64,000 bases of DNA, from NCBI GenBank assembly GCA_023411715.1, contig JAEYOM010000201.1, forward strand, positions 23,223 through 87,222, given 5' to 3'. Under the pieces are notes generated by a model. The model did no database searches, was not told where the DNA came from, and was given only the letters and a program-made list of their open reading frames with translations. The position numbers were made by a program, and so were the translations under genes. Each line of letters opens with the position of its first letter. Position 1 is the stretch's first letter. Of this stretch, positions 18,206 through 26,775 are shown in pieces. This stretch comes from Bacillota bacterium. GTDB lineage: Bacteria; Bacillota; Clostridia; Acetivibrionales; DTU013.

Positions 18206-21200
18206 TCAGTCGTCGTCATCCGCCAGGCTCACATGCCCTTTATTCTCTTCAAATGCGGCCAGCAGAGCTTCGTCACTGCTCAGGCCCGCATCCTGCATTT
18301 TTTTAATTGCGTTGAGCATCCTTTCGTAATCCTTCGGCATTACCTTTATAAACAGGGGCAGCATTTCGTCCCAGTGCTGCAGGACTCTATCGGCAAGTTT
18401 GCTGCCGGTGTATTCAAGGTGCTTTTCTATCATTTCCCTGACCTGATCAATTTCGCCCTTATCTTCGAGCTTCTGCAGCTCAACCATTTCCTTGTTACAT
18501 TTTTTATCGAAAAGGTCTTTTTCATCGAGGACGTATGCGATACCGCCCGACATGCCGGCTGCGAAATTCCTCCCCGTTGAACCGAGAACGACGACGCGTC
18601 CCCCTGTCATGTATTCACAGCCATGGTCGCCTACCGCTTCCGCAACAGCCGACGCTCCGCTGTTCCTGACGCAGAAACGCTCTCCGGCCATACCGCTGAT
18701 ATAGGCTTCGCCGCTCGTTGCGCCATACAGACAGACATTACCTGCGATTATATTCTCCTCGGAAACAAAGACGGACTTTTTCGGAGGATAGACAACGATC
18801 CTTCCGCCGGAAAGACCCTTGCCGAGATAATCGTTCGCATCGCCTTCGAGCGCAAGCGACAGGCCCCTGGGTATGAATGCTCCGAAACTCTGCCCGGCGG
18901 AGCCTGTGAACTTCAGGCTTATAGTATCTTCGGGCAATCCTTTTTCACCGTATATCTTTGTTATTTCACTGCCCAGGATTGTCCCGACGACACGGTTGGT
19001 ATTCCTGATGGGAAGCTCGGATACGACCTTTTCGCCTTTCTGAAGCGCGGGCCTGCATATATCAAGCAGCACCTGCGTATCCAGAGTATCCGCGATCAGA
19101 TGCTCCTGGCTCTTTATGCAGTGTCTGGGGGAGTCCCCGGGCAAATCCGGCTGATACAGTATCGGCGACAAATCGAGGCCTTTCGATTTCCAGTGGAGTA
19201 TTGCATTATTCGGTTCAAGTATTTCGCTGTGACCTACCATTTCATCGATCGTTCGGAATCCCAGCCTGGCCATCCACTCGCGCATTTCCTGTGCGATAAA
19301 ACGCATGAAATTCACTACATACTGGGGATCACCGCAGAATTTCTTGCGCAGCTCCGGATTCTGCGTTGCTATCCCCACCGGACAGGTATCGAGGTTGCAG
19401 ACTCTCATCATAACACAGCCGAGCGTTACCAGCGGAGCAGTTGCAAAACCGAATTCCTCAGCGCCCAGCAGCGCCGCGATAATTACATCGCGTCCGGTCA
19501 TCAGCTTCCCGTCCGTTTCTATTACGATCCTGCTTCTTAAGTCGTTAAGCATCAGTGTCTGATGAGTTTCCGCGAGACCGAGCTCCCAGGGAAGCCCCGC
19601 GTGACGTATGCTGCTCCTGGGCGAAGCTCCTGTTCCGCCGTCGTAGCCGCTTATAAGCACTACATCGGCGCGTCCCTTCGCAACGCCGGCGGCTACCGTT
19701 CCTACGCCTACTTCGGAAACCAGCTTGACGCTGATCCTTGCGTCACGGTTTGCGTTTTTCAAATCATATATAAGCTCTGCCAGGTCCTCTATCGAATATA
19801 TGTCATGGTGCGGCGGCGGTGAAATAAGTCCGACGCCCGCCGTAGAATGCCTTACCTTCGCGATCCACGGATATACCTTGGCGCCGGGCAGCTGTCCGCC
19901 TTCACCCGGTTTTGCGCCCTGGGCCATCTTTATCTGGAGTTCCTTTGCATTTACAAGGTAATTGCTCGTTACTCCAAAACGGCCCGAAGCAACCTGCTTG
20001 ATGGCGCTGCAGCGGCTGTCGCCGTTGTTGTCCGGTTTGAAACGTTCGGGGTCTTCGCCGCCTTCGCCCGTGTTACTTTTTCCGCCAAGCCGGTTCATCG
20101 CTATCGCCATTGCCTCATGAGCTTCCTTACTGATGGAGCCGTAGGACATGGCGCCGGTCTTGAAGCGCCTGCATATGGAATCTACGGATTCTACCTCTTC
20201 GATTGGGACCGGAGCGCGGTCGTATTTGAATTCAAGCAATCCGCGTATCGTACACTGCCTTTGTGTCTGTTCATCTAAAAGTCTGGAATACTCTCCGAAG
20301 GTCCTGTAATCATTTGTTCTGCATGCCAGCTGAAGCTTATGGATGGTTTCAGGGTTGTAAAGATGGTATTCCCCGTCCCTTCTCCACTGGTACTGGCCTC
20401 CGGTCTCGAGCACCTCTTCAGTGCTGCGCTCGTCGAAAGCATTTTTATGACGTATCAGCACTTCTCCTGCAATTACGTCAAGGCCTATACCGTCTATTCT
20501 GGATGCAGTCTTCGTAAAGTATCTGTCTATGACTTCCTTGCTTATACCTACCGCTTCAAAGATCTGTGCGCCCTGATAACTCTGCACTGTTGAAATACCC
20601 ATCTTGGACAGTGTTTTTACGATGCCCTTCACGGCTGCCTTTGTGTATTTCTTTGCGCCGTATTTCAGATGTGATTCTTTTAGCATGCCCTCTCTGACCA
20701 TACCGTCGATAGTCTCGTAAGCGAGGTACGGATTGATCGCCGAAGCGCCGTATCCGATCAGGAGCGCAAAATGGTGGACCTCTCTTGGTTCGCCGGACTC
20801 GACTATGATGCTGACTTTTGTGCGCGTCCCTTCGCGGATCAGGTGCTGATGCAGCCCGGAAACCGCAAGCAACGCCGGTATGGCAGCATATTTTCTGCTG
20901 ACGCCCCTATCCGAGAGTATCAGGATATTGGCGCCTTCGCTTATAGCACGCGAGGCGTCGCTGAATATTTCATCAAGAGCGCGCTTCATCCCCTGTTCGC
21001 CGTTATCTGCCTTGAAAAGCATCGGAAGGTTGAATGAACGGAAGCCCGGGTTATTTATATCGCGAAGCTTGGCAAGCTCCTCGTTGGTTATGATGGGATA
21101 TTTGACTTTTATCTGCCTGCAGCTCTCAGGAGTCGGATGGACCAAATTGCCTTCAGATCCGATAAAGGTTTCCGTGGCGGTTATAATTTCCTCACGCATC

Positions 21201-22852
21201 GCATCGATAGGAGGATTGGTTACCTGTGCAAACAGCTGCTTGAAGTAGTTGTAGAGAAGCTGCGGCTTGTCGGACAGTACCGCGAGCGGGGTGTCGGTCC
21301 CCATCGCGCCTATGGCCTCCTGTCCATCCGCCGCCATCGGCGCTATGATCTTTCTCAGTTCCTCAAAGGTGTATCCGAATATTTTCTGGCGTTGCAGAAG
21401 CGTATTGTAATTTGTCTGAGGATACGGCGACAAAACAGGAAGCTGCTCGAGTTTGAGCACGTATTCATCTAGCCACTTACGGTATGGGTACTCTCCGGAT
21501 ATTTTATTTTTCAATTCATAGTCATTGATAATGCGTCCTTCAACAGTGTCGATCAGCAGCATTCTCCCGGGCTTCAGTCTTTCCTTGCTCACTATGCGAT
21601 CCGGCGCAATGTCAAGTACGCCTACTTCGGAGGCAAGTATAACCTGCCCGTCCCTGGTAACGTAATAACGTGCCGGCCTGAGGCCGTTCCTGTCCAATAC
21701 CGCGCCGACCAGAGCGCCGTCGGTGAAGGCCATCGCCGCCGGACCATCCCAGGGTTCCATAAGGCAGCTGTGGAATTCATAAAACGCTTTTTTCTCATCG
21801 CTCATACTCTCGTGATTCTGCCATGGTTCAGGTATCATCATCATCATGGAGTGGGGAAGCGAACGGCCTGAAAGAGTCAGAAATTCCAGACAGTTGTCGA
21901 ACATGGCGGAATCGCTTCCGTCAGGATTGATCACAGGATATATTTTTTCCAGATCTTCACCGAACACTTCGGATTCCAGGGTAGCTTCACGCGCAGCCAT
22001 CCAATTGACGTTGCCACGCAGTGTGTTTATTTCGCCGTTGTGTATGATATAACGGTTCGGATGCGCCCTCTCCCAGCTTGGGAAGGTGTTGGTGCTGTAA
22101 CGGGAATGAACAAGCGCCATTGCGCTTTCGACATTTTCGCTCTTCAGGTCGGGATAGAATTCATCCACCTGCTCTGCGGTAAGCATGCCTTTGTACACTA
22201 TGGTTCCTGACGAAAAGCTGGCTGCGTAGAAGCTTAACTCTTTTTGGACAGCGGCATTTTCAATGCGCTTGCGAATTACGTACAGTTTTCGCTCAAAAGC
22301 GAGCTTGTTCTCAATGACAGGATTTTTACCGATTATGATCTGCTTAATGTGAGGCATGCAGGCAATAGCCGTTTTTCCCAGGGATACCGGATTTGTCGGC
22401 ACATCCCTCCAGCCAAGCACAGTCTGTCCTTCATCTTCAACTATTTTATCGATGATTTTTATCATTTCACTGCGATTTTTGGCATCATTGCTTAGAAACA
22501 ACATTCCTATGCCGTAACTGCCCTGATCGGGAAGGGTGATACCTGATTTTTTACTTTCGCTTACAAATAATTTATGAGGGATCTGGATCAGGATTCCTGC
22601 GCCGTCGCCCGTATTATTTTCGGAACCGCTTCCGCCTCTGTGGGAAAGGTTAACAAGAATAGTGAGCGCCTGTCTGATGATCTGATGGGACCTGGTCCCG
22701 TCTATATTAACGACAAACCCGATACCGCATGCATCATGTTCATTCTGTGGGTCATAAAGGCCCTGCTTCTTCGGCAATCCGCAAGACGTCCTGGTCTGCG
22801 GGCTATAAAGTCTTTGCCCATCCGGTACACTGCTCTGATCACTTTGCTTCAT
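18206..22852 (-). CDS. gltB: Glutamate synthase, large (alpha) subunit
   Basis: Ammonia-assimilating enzyme with an N-terminal glutaminase domain, central FMN/[3Fe-4S] synthase domain and a C-terminal GXGXG beta-helix. From the ATG at 22852 the catalytic cysteine in NEHDACGIGFV is residue 42, implying a propeptide of about 41 residues removed on maturation. The synthase part contains the cluster cysteines in GCVMMRVCNLDTCPVG and the segment PPPHHDIYSIEDLAELI. A longer frame begins at 22882, but AAAGGGTG correctly spaced before 22852 favours the shorter form. Length (1548) is normal. Expression probably depends on the attenuator-like leader upstream. Confidence 0.97.
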   Translation of the reverse strand: MKQSDQSSVPDGQRLYSPQTRTSCGLPKKQGLYDPQNEHDACGIGFVVNIDGTRSHQIIRQALTILVNLSHRGGSGSENNTGDGAGILIQIPHKLFVSESKKSGITLPDQGSYGIGMLFLSNDAKNRSEMIKIIDKIVEDEGQTVLGWRDVPTNPVSLGKTAIACMPHIKQIIIGKNPVIENKLAFERKLYVIRKRIENAAVQKELSFYAASFSSGTIVYKGMLTAEQVDEFYPDLKSENVESAMALVHSRYSTNTFPSWERAHPNRYIIHNGEINTLRGNVNWMAAREATLESEVFGEDLEKIYPVINPDGSDSAMFDNCLEFLTLSGRSLPHSMMMMIPEPWQNHESMSDEKKAFYEFHSCLMEPWDGPAAMAFTDGALVGAVLDRNGLRPARYYVTRDGQVILASEVGVLDIAPDRIVSKERLKPGRMLLIDTVEGRIINDYELKNKISGEYPYRKWLDEYVLKLEQLPVLSPYPQTNYNTLLQRQKIFGYTFEELRKIIAPMAADGQEAIGAMGTDTPLAVLSDKPQLLYNYFKQLFAQVTNPPIDAMREEIITATETFIGSEGNLVHPTPESCRQIKVKYPIITNEELAKLRDINNPGFRSFNLPMLFKADNGEQGMKRALDEIFSDASRAISEGANILILSDRGVSRKYAAIPALLAVSGLHQHLIREGTRTKVSIIVESGEPREVHHFALLIGYGASAINPYLAYETIDGMVREGMLKESHLKYGAKKYTKAAVKGIVKTLSKMGISTVQSYQGAQIFEAVGISKEVIDRYFTKTASRIDGIGLDVIAGEVLIRHKNAFDERSTEEVLETGGQYQWRRDGEYHLYNPETIHKLQLACRTNDYRTFGEYSRLLDEQTQRQCTIRGLLEFKYDRAPVPIEEVESVDSICRRFKTGAMSYGSISKEAHEAMAIAMNRLGGKSNTGEGGEDPERFKPDNNGDSRCSAIKQVASGRFGVTSNYLVNAKELQIKMAQGAKPGEGGQLPGAKVYPWIAKVRHSTAGVGLISPPPHHDIYSIEDLAELIYDLKNANRDARISVKLVSEVGVGTVAAGVAKGRADVVLISGYDGGTGASPRSSIRHAGLPWELGLAETHQTLMLNDLRSRIVIETDGKLMTGRDVIIAALLGAEEFGFATAPLVTLGCVMMRVCNLDTCPVGIATQNPELRKKFCGDPQYVVNFMRFIAQEMREWMARLGFRTIDEMVGHSEILEPNNAILHWKSKGLDLSPILYQPDLPGDSPRHCIKSQEHLIADTLDTQVLLDICRPALQKGEKVVSELPIRNTNRVVGTILGSEITKIYGEKGLPEDTISLKFTGSAGQSFGAFIPRGLSLALEGDANDYLGKGLSGGRIVVYPPKKSVFVSEENIIAGNVCLYGATSGEAYISGMAGERFCVRNSGASAVAEAVGDHGCEYMTGGRVVVLGSTGRNFAAGMSGGIAYVLDEKDLFDKKCNKEMVELQKLEDKGEIDQVREMIEKHLEYTGSKLADRVLQHWDEMLPLFIKVMPKDYERMLNAIKKMQDAGLSSDEALLAAFEENKGHVSLADDDD

Positions 22853-22934
22853 ACATAACACCCTTTCCATAATCACTGCCATAAAAATTCAATAAGTCTT
22901 TCTATTTTTTGCCTCAGTTGTCAAAAAAGTAAAC

Positions 22935-23013
22935 AAAAAAGGCACATAATAAGAACTATATGCCTCGTCGTTGAGTATAATCCGATTTAACCTGGCATGC
23001 CCCATTGCATGCC
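22935..23013 (-). promoter_or_regulatory. Putative ANTAR-type two-hairpin antiterminator and intrinsic terminator in the gltB leader
   Basis: Read on the minus strand, the leader has hairpin P1 (7-bp stem GGCATGC/GCATGCC, 22994-23013) with hexaloop AATGGG. About 15 bases on comes a weaker hairpin P2 (22959-22979) with stem CTC/GAG, extended across an internal loop, and hexaloop AACGAC. Both loops have A at position 1 and G at position 4, the known recognition pattern of ANTAR-domain proteins. The right arm of P2 overlaps the left arm of a terminator, GGCATATAGT/ATTATGTGCC (22941-22964, ten pairs including G-U), followed by six U's. The mutually exclusive layout matches ANTAR antitermination. 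No ANTAR gene lies in this window. Confidence 0.65.
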
Positions 23014-23064
23014 GCTTATAATAATATGTTTTTTTTAAACATTATAAATCTTATAGTGTTTTTT

Positions 23065-23093
23065 ATTATAACAGGGGATAATGGAATAATCAA
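23065..23093 (-). promoter_or_regulatory. SigA promoter of gltBD
   Basis: On the minus strand TTGATT (23088-23093), a 17-base spacer and TATAAT (23065-23070) with an extended TG element (TGTTATAAT). Transcription would start near 23058 and give a leader of about 200 bases containing the hairpins described above. Confidence 0.8.
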
Positions 23094-23141
23094 TAGATTT
23101 AAAATTATTTTTGCAGGATATTTAAGACACTCCTGCATAAC

Positions 23142-23633
23142 TTAATAAAACCATGCAATTTTGTTGATGGCGACAAGTGCAGTCACAGCCAGATTTAATA
23201 AGCTGGATATCAGTATTTGCGGTTTATACCGGTTTCTGTCAAAACCTTGAAGTTTGCTTCCTACCTTTTTCATAATGAAGTATATTTGAAATATAATTGC
23301 AAGAGCTGAAATACCTTTCAGCAAAACTGTATCCAGAAAGAATGTGCAATATATCAAAAACAGCATGACAAGCATATTGTACGCTACGCTCAAACCCGTG
23401 CCGAAAAGGCGGACATCGATATCGATCATATCTTCAAGCTCCTCTTCGAGTTCCTCGTCGTTCTCTCGATCGCTGAAACCTTTTCCGGATGACAGGTTAA
23501 AAATGTATCTGCAGGAAACAAAGGCAATAATAATAGACATAATAGCGAAAAAAATCTGGTGATCAGAAAATATCGCGATTACGGGAAACACAAGTATTAT
23601 AAGAAATATCAGCACGCTGCCTTTTGACTGCAT
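23142..23633 (-). CDS. Small uncharacterised membrane protein with acidic loop
   Basis: A 163-residue protein with four to five hydrophobic helices and a strongly acidic cytosolic loop (ENDEELEEELEDMIDIDVR, about residues 49-67). The frame is open back to 23747, but GGGAG six bases before the ATG at 23633 fixes a shorter start, giving MQSKGSVLIFLII. I do not recognise the family. It lies upstream of the gltB promoter on the same strand and is probably its own unit. Confidence 0.7.
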   Translation of the reverse strand: MQSKGSVLIFLIILVFPVIAIFSDHQIFFAIMSIIIAFVSCRYIFNLSSGKGFSDRENDEELEEELEDMIDIDVRLFGTGLSVAYNMLVMLFLIYCTFFLDTVLLKGISALAIIFQIYFIMKKVGSKLQGFDRNRYKPQILISSLLNLAVTALVAINKIAWFY

Positions 23634-23875
23634 TTTTCGCTCCCGAAACCTAGAATAACAAACTACTTCATTATACACTAAAAAAACATATTCAGATACC
23701 TGAATTTTATGTCGGCCAATTGTATCGAACGGCTCCGGGCAATGCAACTCCGCACTTCAAGTCCGCAATGTAAGTCACCGCGCATGCCGTTGTATAATAT
23801 GCCGGCTATTTTGTTATGCTAATAATGATATTCTATGTAACAAAATATGAGGCTTCACAAGAAGGAGGATACATT

Positions 23876-24388
23876 ATGTCAAAAACAGTTGTTGGCTTGT
23901 TTGACAATCAGGATCATGCCGAAACAGCAGCGCGCCAGGTCAAGGATCAGGGCTTGCGTACCGATGACATATCCATTGTCGTAAAGCACGGCGATGCGGA
24001 AGAGGGAGAGCGCGGCAATGCAGATGAGGGAGCTCGTGGCGCTACAGTGGGACGGGCTGTAAATGATAATATATCGGATGGAGTCGTATCGGGCGGTGTG
24101 CTCGGAGGTATCGCAGGATTGCTGATCGGAGCCGGAAGCATGGTTATACCGGGCCTCGGTATCATTGCCGCGGCCGGACCGATCACGGGCCTTCTCTCAG
24201 GAGCGGTAACAGGTGGTATAGTAGGCGGCCTTATCGATCTGGGTATACCGGAAAACAGGAGCAAGGAATACGAAAGTGAATTAAGAAGAGGCAAGGTTTT
24301 GTTCAGCATGAAAACTGATGAAGACAAGGTCAGCAGGGTAACGTCCATATTGAGAAATACCGGCGCCTCGAGTGTTGAAACCTATTGA
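23876..24388 (+). CDS. YflT-like general stress protein
   Basis: A 170-residue protein with an N-terminal heat/stress-type domain (MSKTVVGLFDNQDHAETAAR, as in YflT and 17M-type stress proteins). A glycine-rich hydrophobic hairpin follows at about residues 70-120 (GGVLGGIAGLLIGAGS, GAVTGGIVGGLIDLGIP), and a C-terminal piece ends in NTGASSVETY. The hydrophobic centre suggests membrane association. AAGGAGG six bases before the ATG selects 23876 over an earlier in-frame ATG at 23816. TATAAT at 23793-23798 may be part of its promoter. Function is not established for the family. Confidence 0.8.
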   Translation: MSKTVVGLFDNQDHAETAARQVKDQGLRTDDISIVVKHGDAEEGERGNADEGARGATVGRAVNDNISDGVVSGGVLGGIAGLLIGAGSMVIPGLGIIAAAGPITGLLSGAVTGGIVGGLIDLGIPENRSKEYESELRRGKVLFSMKTDEDKVSRVTSILRNTGASSVETY

Positions 24389-24498
24389 TACAGTTAAGCT
24401 TATTGTGTAAGCATATAAGCTACATTAAGCCGCAAATGATGGAATCAATCGTTGGCAATATGTTGCGCAGCAATTTCGTTAAAATCGGCATAACATAA

Positions 24499-24537
24499 AA
24501 AAAGCATGGGACTGTTTAGACGGTCCCATGCTTTTTC
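24499..24537 (+). terminator. Bidirectional-looking intrinsic terminator
   Basis: AAAAAGCATGGGAC (24499-24512) pairs perfectly with GTCCCATGCTTTTT (24523-24536) around a ten-base loop. A-rich and T-rich flanks allow termination on either strand. Confidence 0.88.
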
Positions 24538-24743
24538 CACAGAACAGGAACAGGCTCGGTGAAAACGAATCAATGCCGAAAGTCCGGCTTCGCATGCCAG
24601 AGTATATTCAAGCTGTAGCTGCTTAGCCTCAATCGCGGTTTTAACCAAATAGCTTAATTTCGTTGATTTTACTAACAAGGCCTAGTGTTACTAACTAAAA
24701 CTTGTTAAACACGCCAAAAATAAGATGAGAGTTTTTATATGCC

Positions 24744-24772
24744 TTGCGCTACATGGTACCATGTGGTACACT
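24744..24772 (+). promoter_or_regulatory. padR promoter with a 14-bp palindrome in the spacer
   Basis: TTGCGC (24744-24749), a 17-base spacer and TACACT (24767-24772) form a plausible promoter. The spacer contains the perfect palindrome ACATGGTACCATGT (24751-24764). PadR regulators usually bind ATGT/ACAT-type dyads over their own promoter, so autorepression is likely. Confidence 0.65.
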
Positions 24773-24790
24773 ATACCTGGAGGTTAATAA

Positions 24791-25120
24791 ATGGATGACT
24801 TTGAATGGGTTGCACAACTTAGACGTGGTATCATGGAATTTTGTATATTGCTGCTGATTCATAAAAAAGCTTGTTATGGTTATGAGATAGTTTCAAACCT
24901 GGAAAGATTTCACTACCTTTCTATAACGGAAGGCACACTATACCCTTTGCTGCGAAGACTGCAAAAAGAAAAAAAATTAGAAGCATATTGGCTGGAATCT
25001 GAAAGTGGTCCACCGCGGAAATACTACACACTGACAGCATTGGGGCTTGAGTTGCTGAATGAAATGTCACTAACCTGGGGTGAGCTATCAAAAGAAATAA
25101 ATAATCTATCTATATTTTAA
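24791..25120 (+). CDS. PadR-family transcriptional regulator
   Basis: Winged-helix repressor of 109 residues. The N-terminal half (RRGIMEFCILLLIHKKACYGYEI and ITEGTLYPLLRRLQKEKKLE) is the classic PadR DNA-binding domain, and GPPRKYYTLTALG is the wing. It lacks a long C-terminal dimer domain, placing it in the short PadR-s2 class. GGAGG precedes the ATG. It is cotranscribed with a DUF1700 membrane protein, a very common pairing in Firmicutes. A palindrome sits in its own promoter. Confidence 0.93.
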   Translation: MDDFEWVAQLRRGIMEFCILLLIHKKACYGYEIVSNLERFHYLSITEGTLYPLLRRLQKEKKLEAYWLESESGPPRKYYTLTALGLELLNEMSLTWGELSKEINNLSIF

Positions 25121-25134
25121 GGAGAAAGATCAAA

Positions 25135-25659
25135 ATGGATAAAAAGACTTATATCAATAAGCTGAGGGAAAACCTGAAAGGACTACCTGCGGAACAAAAG
25201 GAAGACATCATCAGAGAAATCGAGCAGCATATAGCCGACACCGTTGCTGCCGGCAAAGAAGAATCTGTTGTACTGGGCAGATTAGGGGCTCCAAAAGATC
25301 TTGCGAAATCACTGGCTGGAGAATATTATGTAAAAAGTAATAGAATTTTGAAAGCAATTCCTTTCTTTGTGTCAACTAGCATTGAAAGCTTTTTCATGGT
25401 TTTTCTATTCGGCGGATTGGCATTACTTTTTGGTACCGGTACTATTGGATCGGTCGTCGGAGGCATAATGCGAACATTCGGCAACGAAACGGTCAATATG
25501 ACGATGTTTAATATGGATGTGCCCCGTATTCTGAGTATTCCTGCGGGCTTACTGACAGCAGCCATTCTGGTGGTTCTGACATATTTATGTTGCCGTGCTC
25601 TCAAAAGGTATTTCTTCCGGGTGGCAGACAACTACAAAAAACAACTTCAATTACATTAG
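25135..25659 (+). CDS. DUF1700/HAAS-domain membrane protein
   Basis: A 174-residue protein. Residues 1-65 form the HAAS/DUF1700 helical domain (MDKKTYINKLRENLKGLPAE, then EIEQHI and GRLGAPKDLAKSLAGEY), which partners PadR regulators. Two membrane helices follow (about 75-100 and 125-150) and a basic tail. AAGGAG precedes the ATG, 14 bases behind padR. The domain probably relays an envelope signal to PadR; direct function is unknown. Confidence 0.87.
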   Translation: MDKKTYINKLRENLKGLPAEQKEDIIREIEQHIADTVAAGKEESVVLGRLGAPKDLAKSLAGEYYVKSNRILKAIPFFVSTSIESFFMVFLFGGLALLFGTGTIGSVVGGIMRTFGNETVNMTMFNMDVPRILSIPAGLLTAAILVVLTYLCCRALKRYFFRVADNYKKQLQLH

Positions 25660-25892
25660 CCGGATCAAGTCATAAAACTTCGTTTAATTGTTGACGATTT
25701 ATTATCTTGCCTGAAACTGCTTACCACGGAAGAATAGGATATTTTTCGTTTTTATACGGGTATTGAACCAGTCCAATAAAGAAACCAAGTCAAATGGAGA
25801 GTTGAGTTTAATTTCGCGTCAATGATTCACGAAATATTGAGCGGCTTCGCGGACTTTATAAATATCAGCGTTCAAAAAATAAAGGAGGAAAT

Positions 25893-26230
25893 ATGTTCAG
25901 AAAAATAGCGGCAGTTTATTCTATCATAATATTCATTTTAGGTATGTGGAGTATGATTATCCTGACGGGCAAAATAACGGAAGGACCAGTTGAAATATTG
26001 TTTCATTTAGCGTCTAAATTTCCTATGGCGATTCTGTTGCTTCTCAACGGTATAGGATTACTCAGGGGAAACTTTTCTTGATAACAACAGGGATGTTAAT
26101 ATACTCTGTTCTGAACGCGGCGGGCTATTATGGGCAAAGCGGAAATATCACCATGACGATTATGATTTCAGTAATCTTTATCATATCATCGGGGCTTTTA
26201 CTGTCCAGACTTATGTTAAAGGGTAAATGA
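25893..26230 (+). pseudogene. 110-residue four-helix membrane protein split by a -1 shift
   Basis: The first frame (25893-26081) gives 62 residues with two membrane helices. Its stop TGA at 26079-26081 is overlapped by the -1 frame, which continues KLFLITTGMLIYSVLNAAGY with two more helices to the stop at 26228-26230. The joined product matches, from memory, the layout of a family of four-helix proteins of about 110 residues. The junction is G-GGA-AAC at 26066-26072, a textbook -1 slippery heptamer. Programmed frameshifting, a one-base deletion in the GGGG run, or a sequencing error are all possible. A separate 51-codon gene from TTG 26078 (AGGGG upstream) is a further option. Confidence 0.6.
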
Positions 26231-26307
26231 CGATGTAGTATTACATATTGGATGCTTTTACGGATATGCTGCTCGTGAAAACCAAGCAGGGGTATGCCGT
26301 TGGATGA

Positions 26308-26355
26308 ATGGCCCGGGAATCTATCAGTTCTTTAAATCTTGGGCCATTTATTTTG
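26308..26355 (+). terminator. Probable terminator after the padR operon
   Basis: ATGGCCC (26308-26314) pairs with GGGCCAT (26341-26347) across a 26-base loop and is followed by TTATTTTG. The loop is long, so strength is uncertain. Confidence 0.5.
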
Positions 26356-26432
26356 CTTGGACATAGTTTTGGGGAGCTATTGCTCTTACTTTTATCTTAA
26401 GTGATGATACATGTAAGGAATGTAAAGAGCAA

Positions 26433-26615
26433 ATGGTGAAGAAGGGATATTATGTGACCTGGGACGGATCGCACAATGAAATAATCTCAAATCCGGGTAT
26501 TCAAAAGATAGCATTTTTGAAAGGGAAGCATTATTTGCAGTGGAGCCAGTCACAAGCGAGTGCTGACATGACAGATGATTTTTTATCCGATAGCAGGGAT
26601 ACTTTTGATAATTAA
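26433..26615 (+). CDS. Doubtful 60-residue hypothetical protein
   Basis: Short frame starting MVKKGYYVTWDGSHNEIISN. The frame is open further upstream and would add DDTCKECKEQ, so any real start may be earlier and non-ATG. There is no good ribosome site before 26433 and no family is recognised. It could be a decayed remnant. Confidence 0.25.
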   Translation: MVKKGYYVTWDGSHNEIISNPGIQKIAFLKGKHYLQWSQSQASADMTDDFLSDSRDTFDN

Positions 26616-26775
26616 GTGGGGAAATATAAAACATATTAGAAGTATTATTCCCATATGGTGATTTTTCTGATATACTCCGCCGCAAAGGCCCCACCGGGTT
26701 TAGCCGGCATCTTTTTTGACCGTTCCAGGTACGTTGAGACTATACGGATACGCAGAATACAAACGAGAACGATAT

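Larger units (their letters stand above)
24389..24790. other. 402-base intergenic region: terminator, promoter and palindrome only
   Basis: It contains a strong hairpin terminator (24499-24536) and the PadR promoter with its palindrome (24744-24772). A reading frame at 24445-24678 on the minus strand contains the terminator hairpin inside it, has no recognisable motif and is not called. The rest (24540-24720) shows nothing I can assign. Confidence 0.6.
26231..26775. other. 545-base stretch with a terminator and one doubtful frame
   Basis: A terminator-like hairpin lies at 26308-26355. From about 26367 to 26615 the plus strand has an open frame containing CKEC and YYVTWDGSHNEII, with no clear start (GGGGAG at 26371 precedes only an ATT). 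No recognised family. The rest shows nothing I can assign. Confidence 0.5.

Noticed and set aside
18233..22858. Many plus-strand frames of up to 305 residues
   Set aside because: They are antisense to gltB and gltD; the minus-strand proteins have full family motifs throughout.
23113..23136. GCAGGA/TCCTGC hairpin downstream of the minus-strand membrane gene
   Set aside because: It has only six pairs and no T tract on the minus strand, so I do not call it a terminator.
24445..24678. 77-residue minus-strand reading frame
   Set aside because: It contains the strong terminator hairpin within it, lacks a ribosome site and shows no motif; it is most likely accidental.
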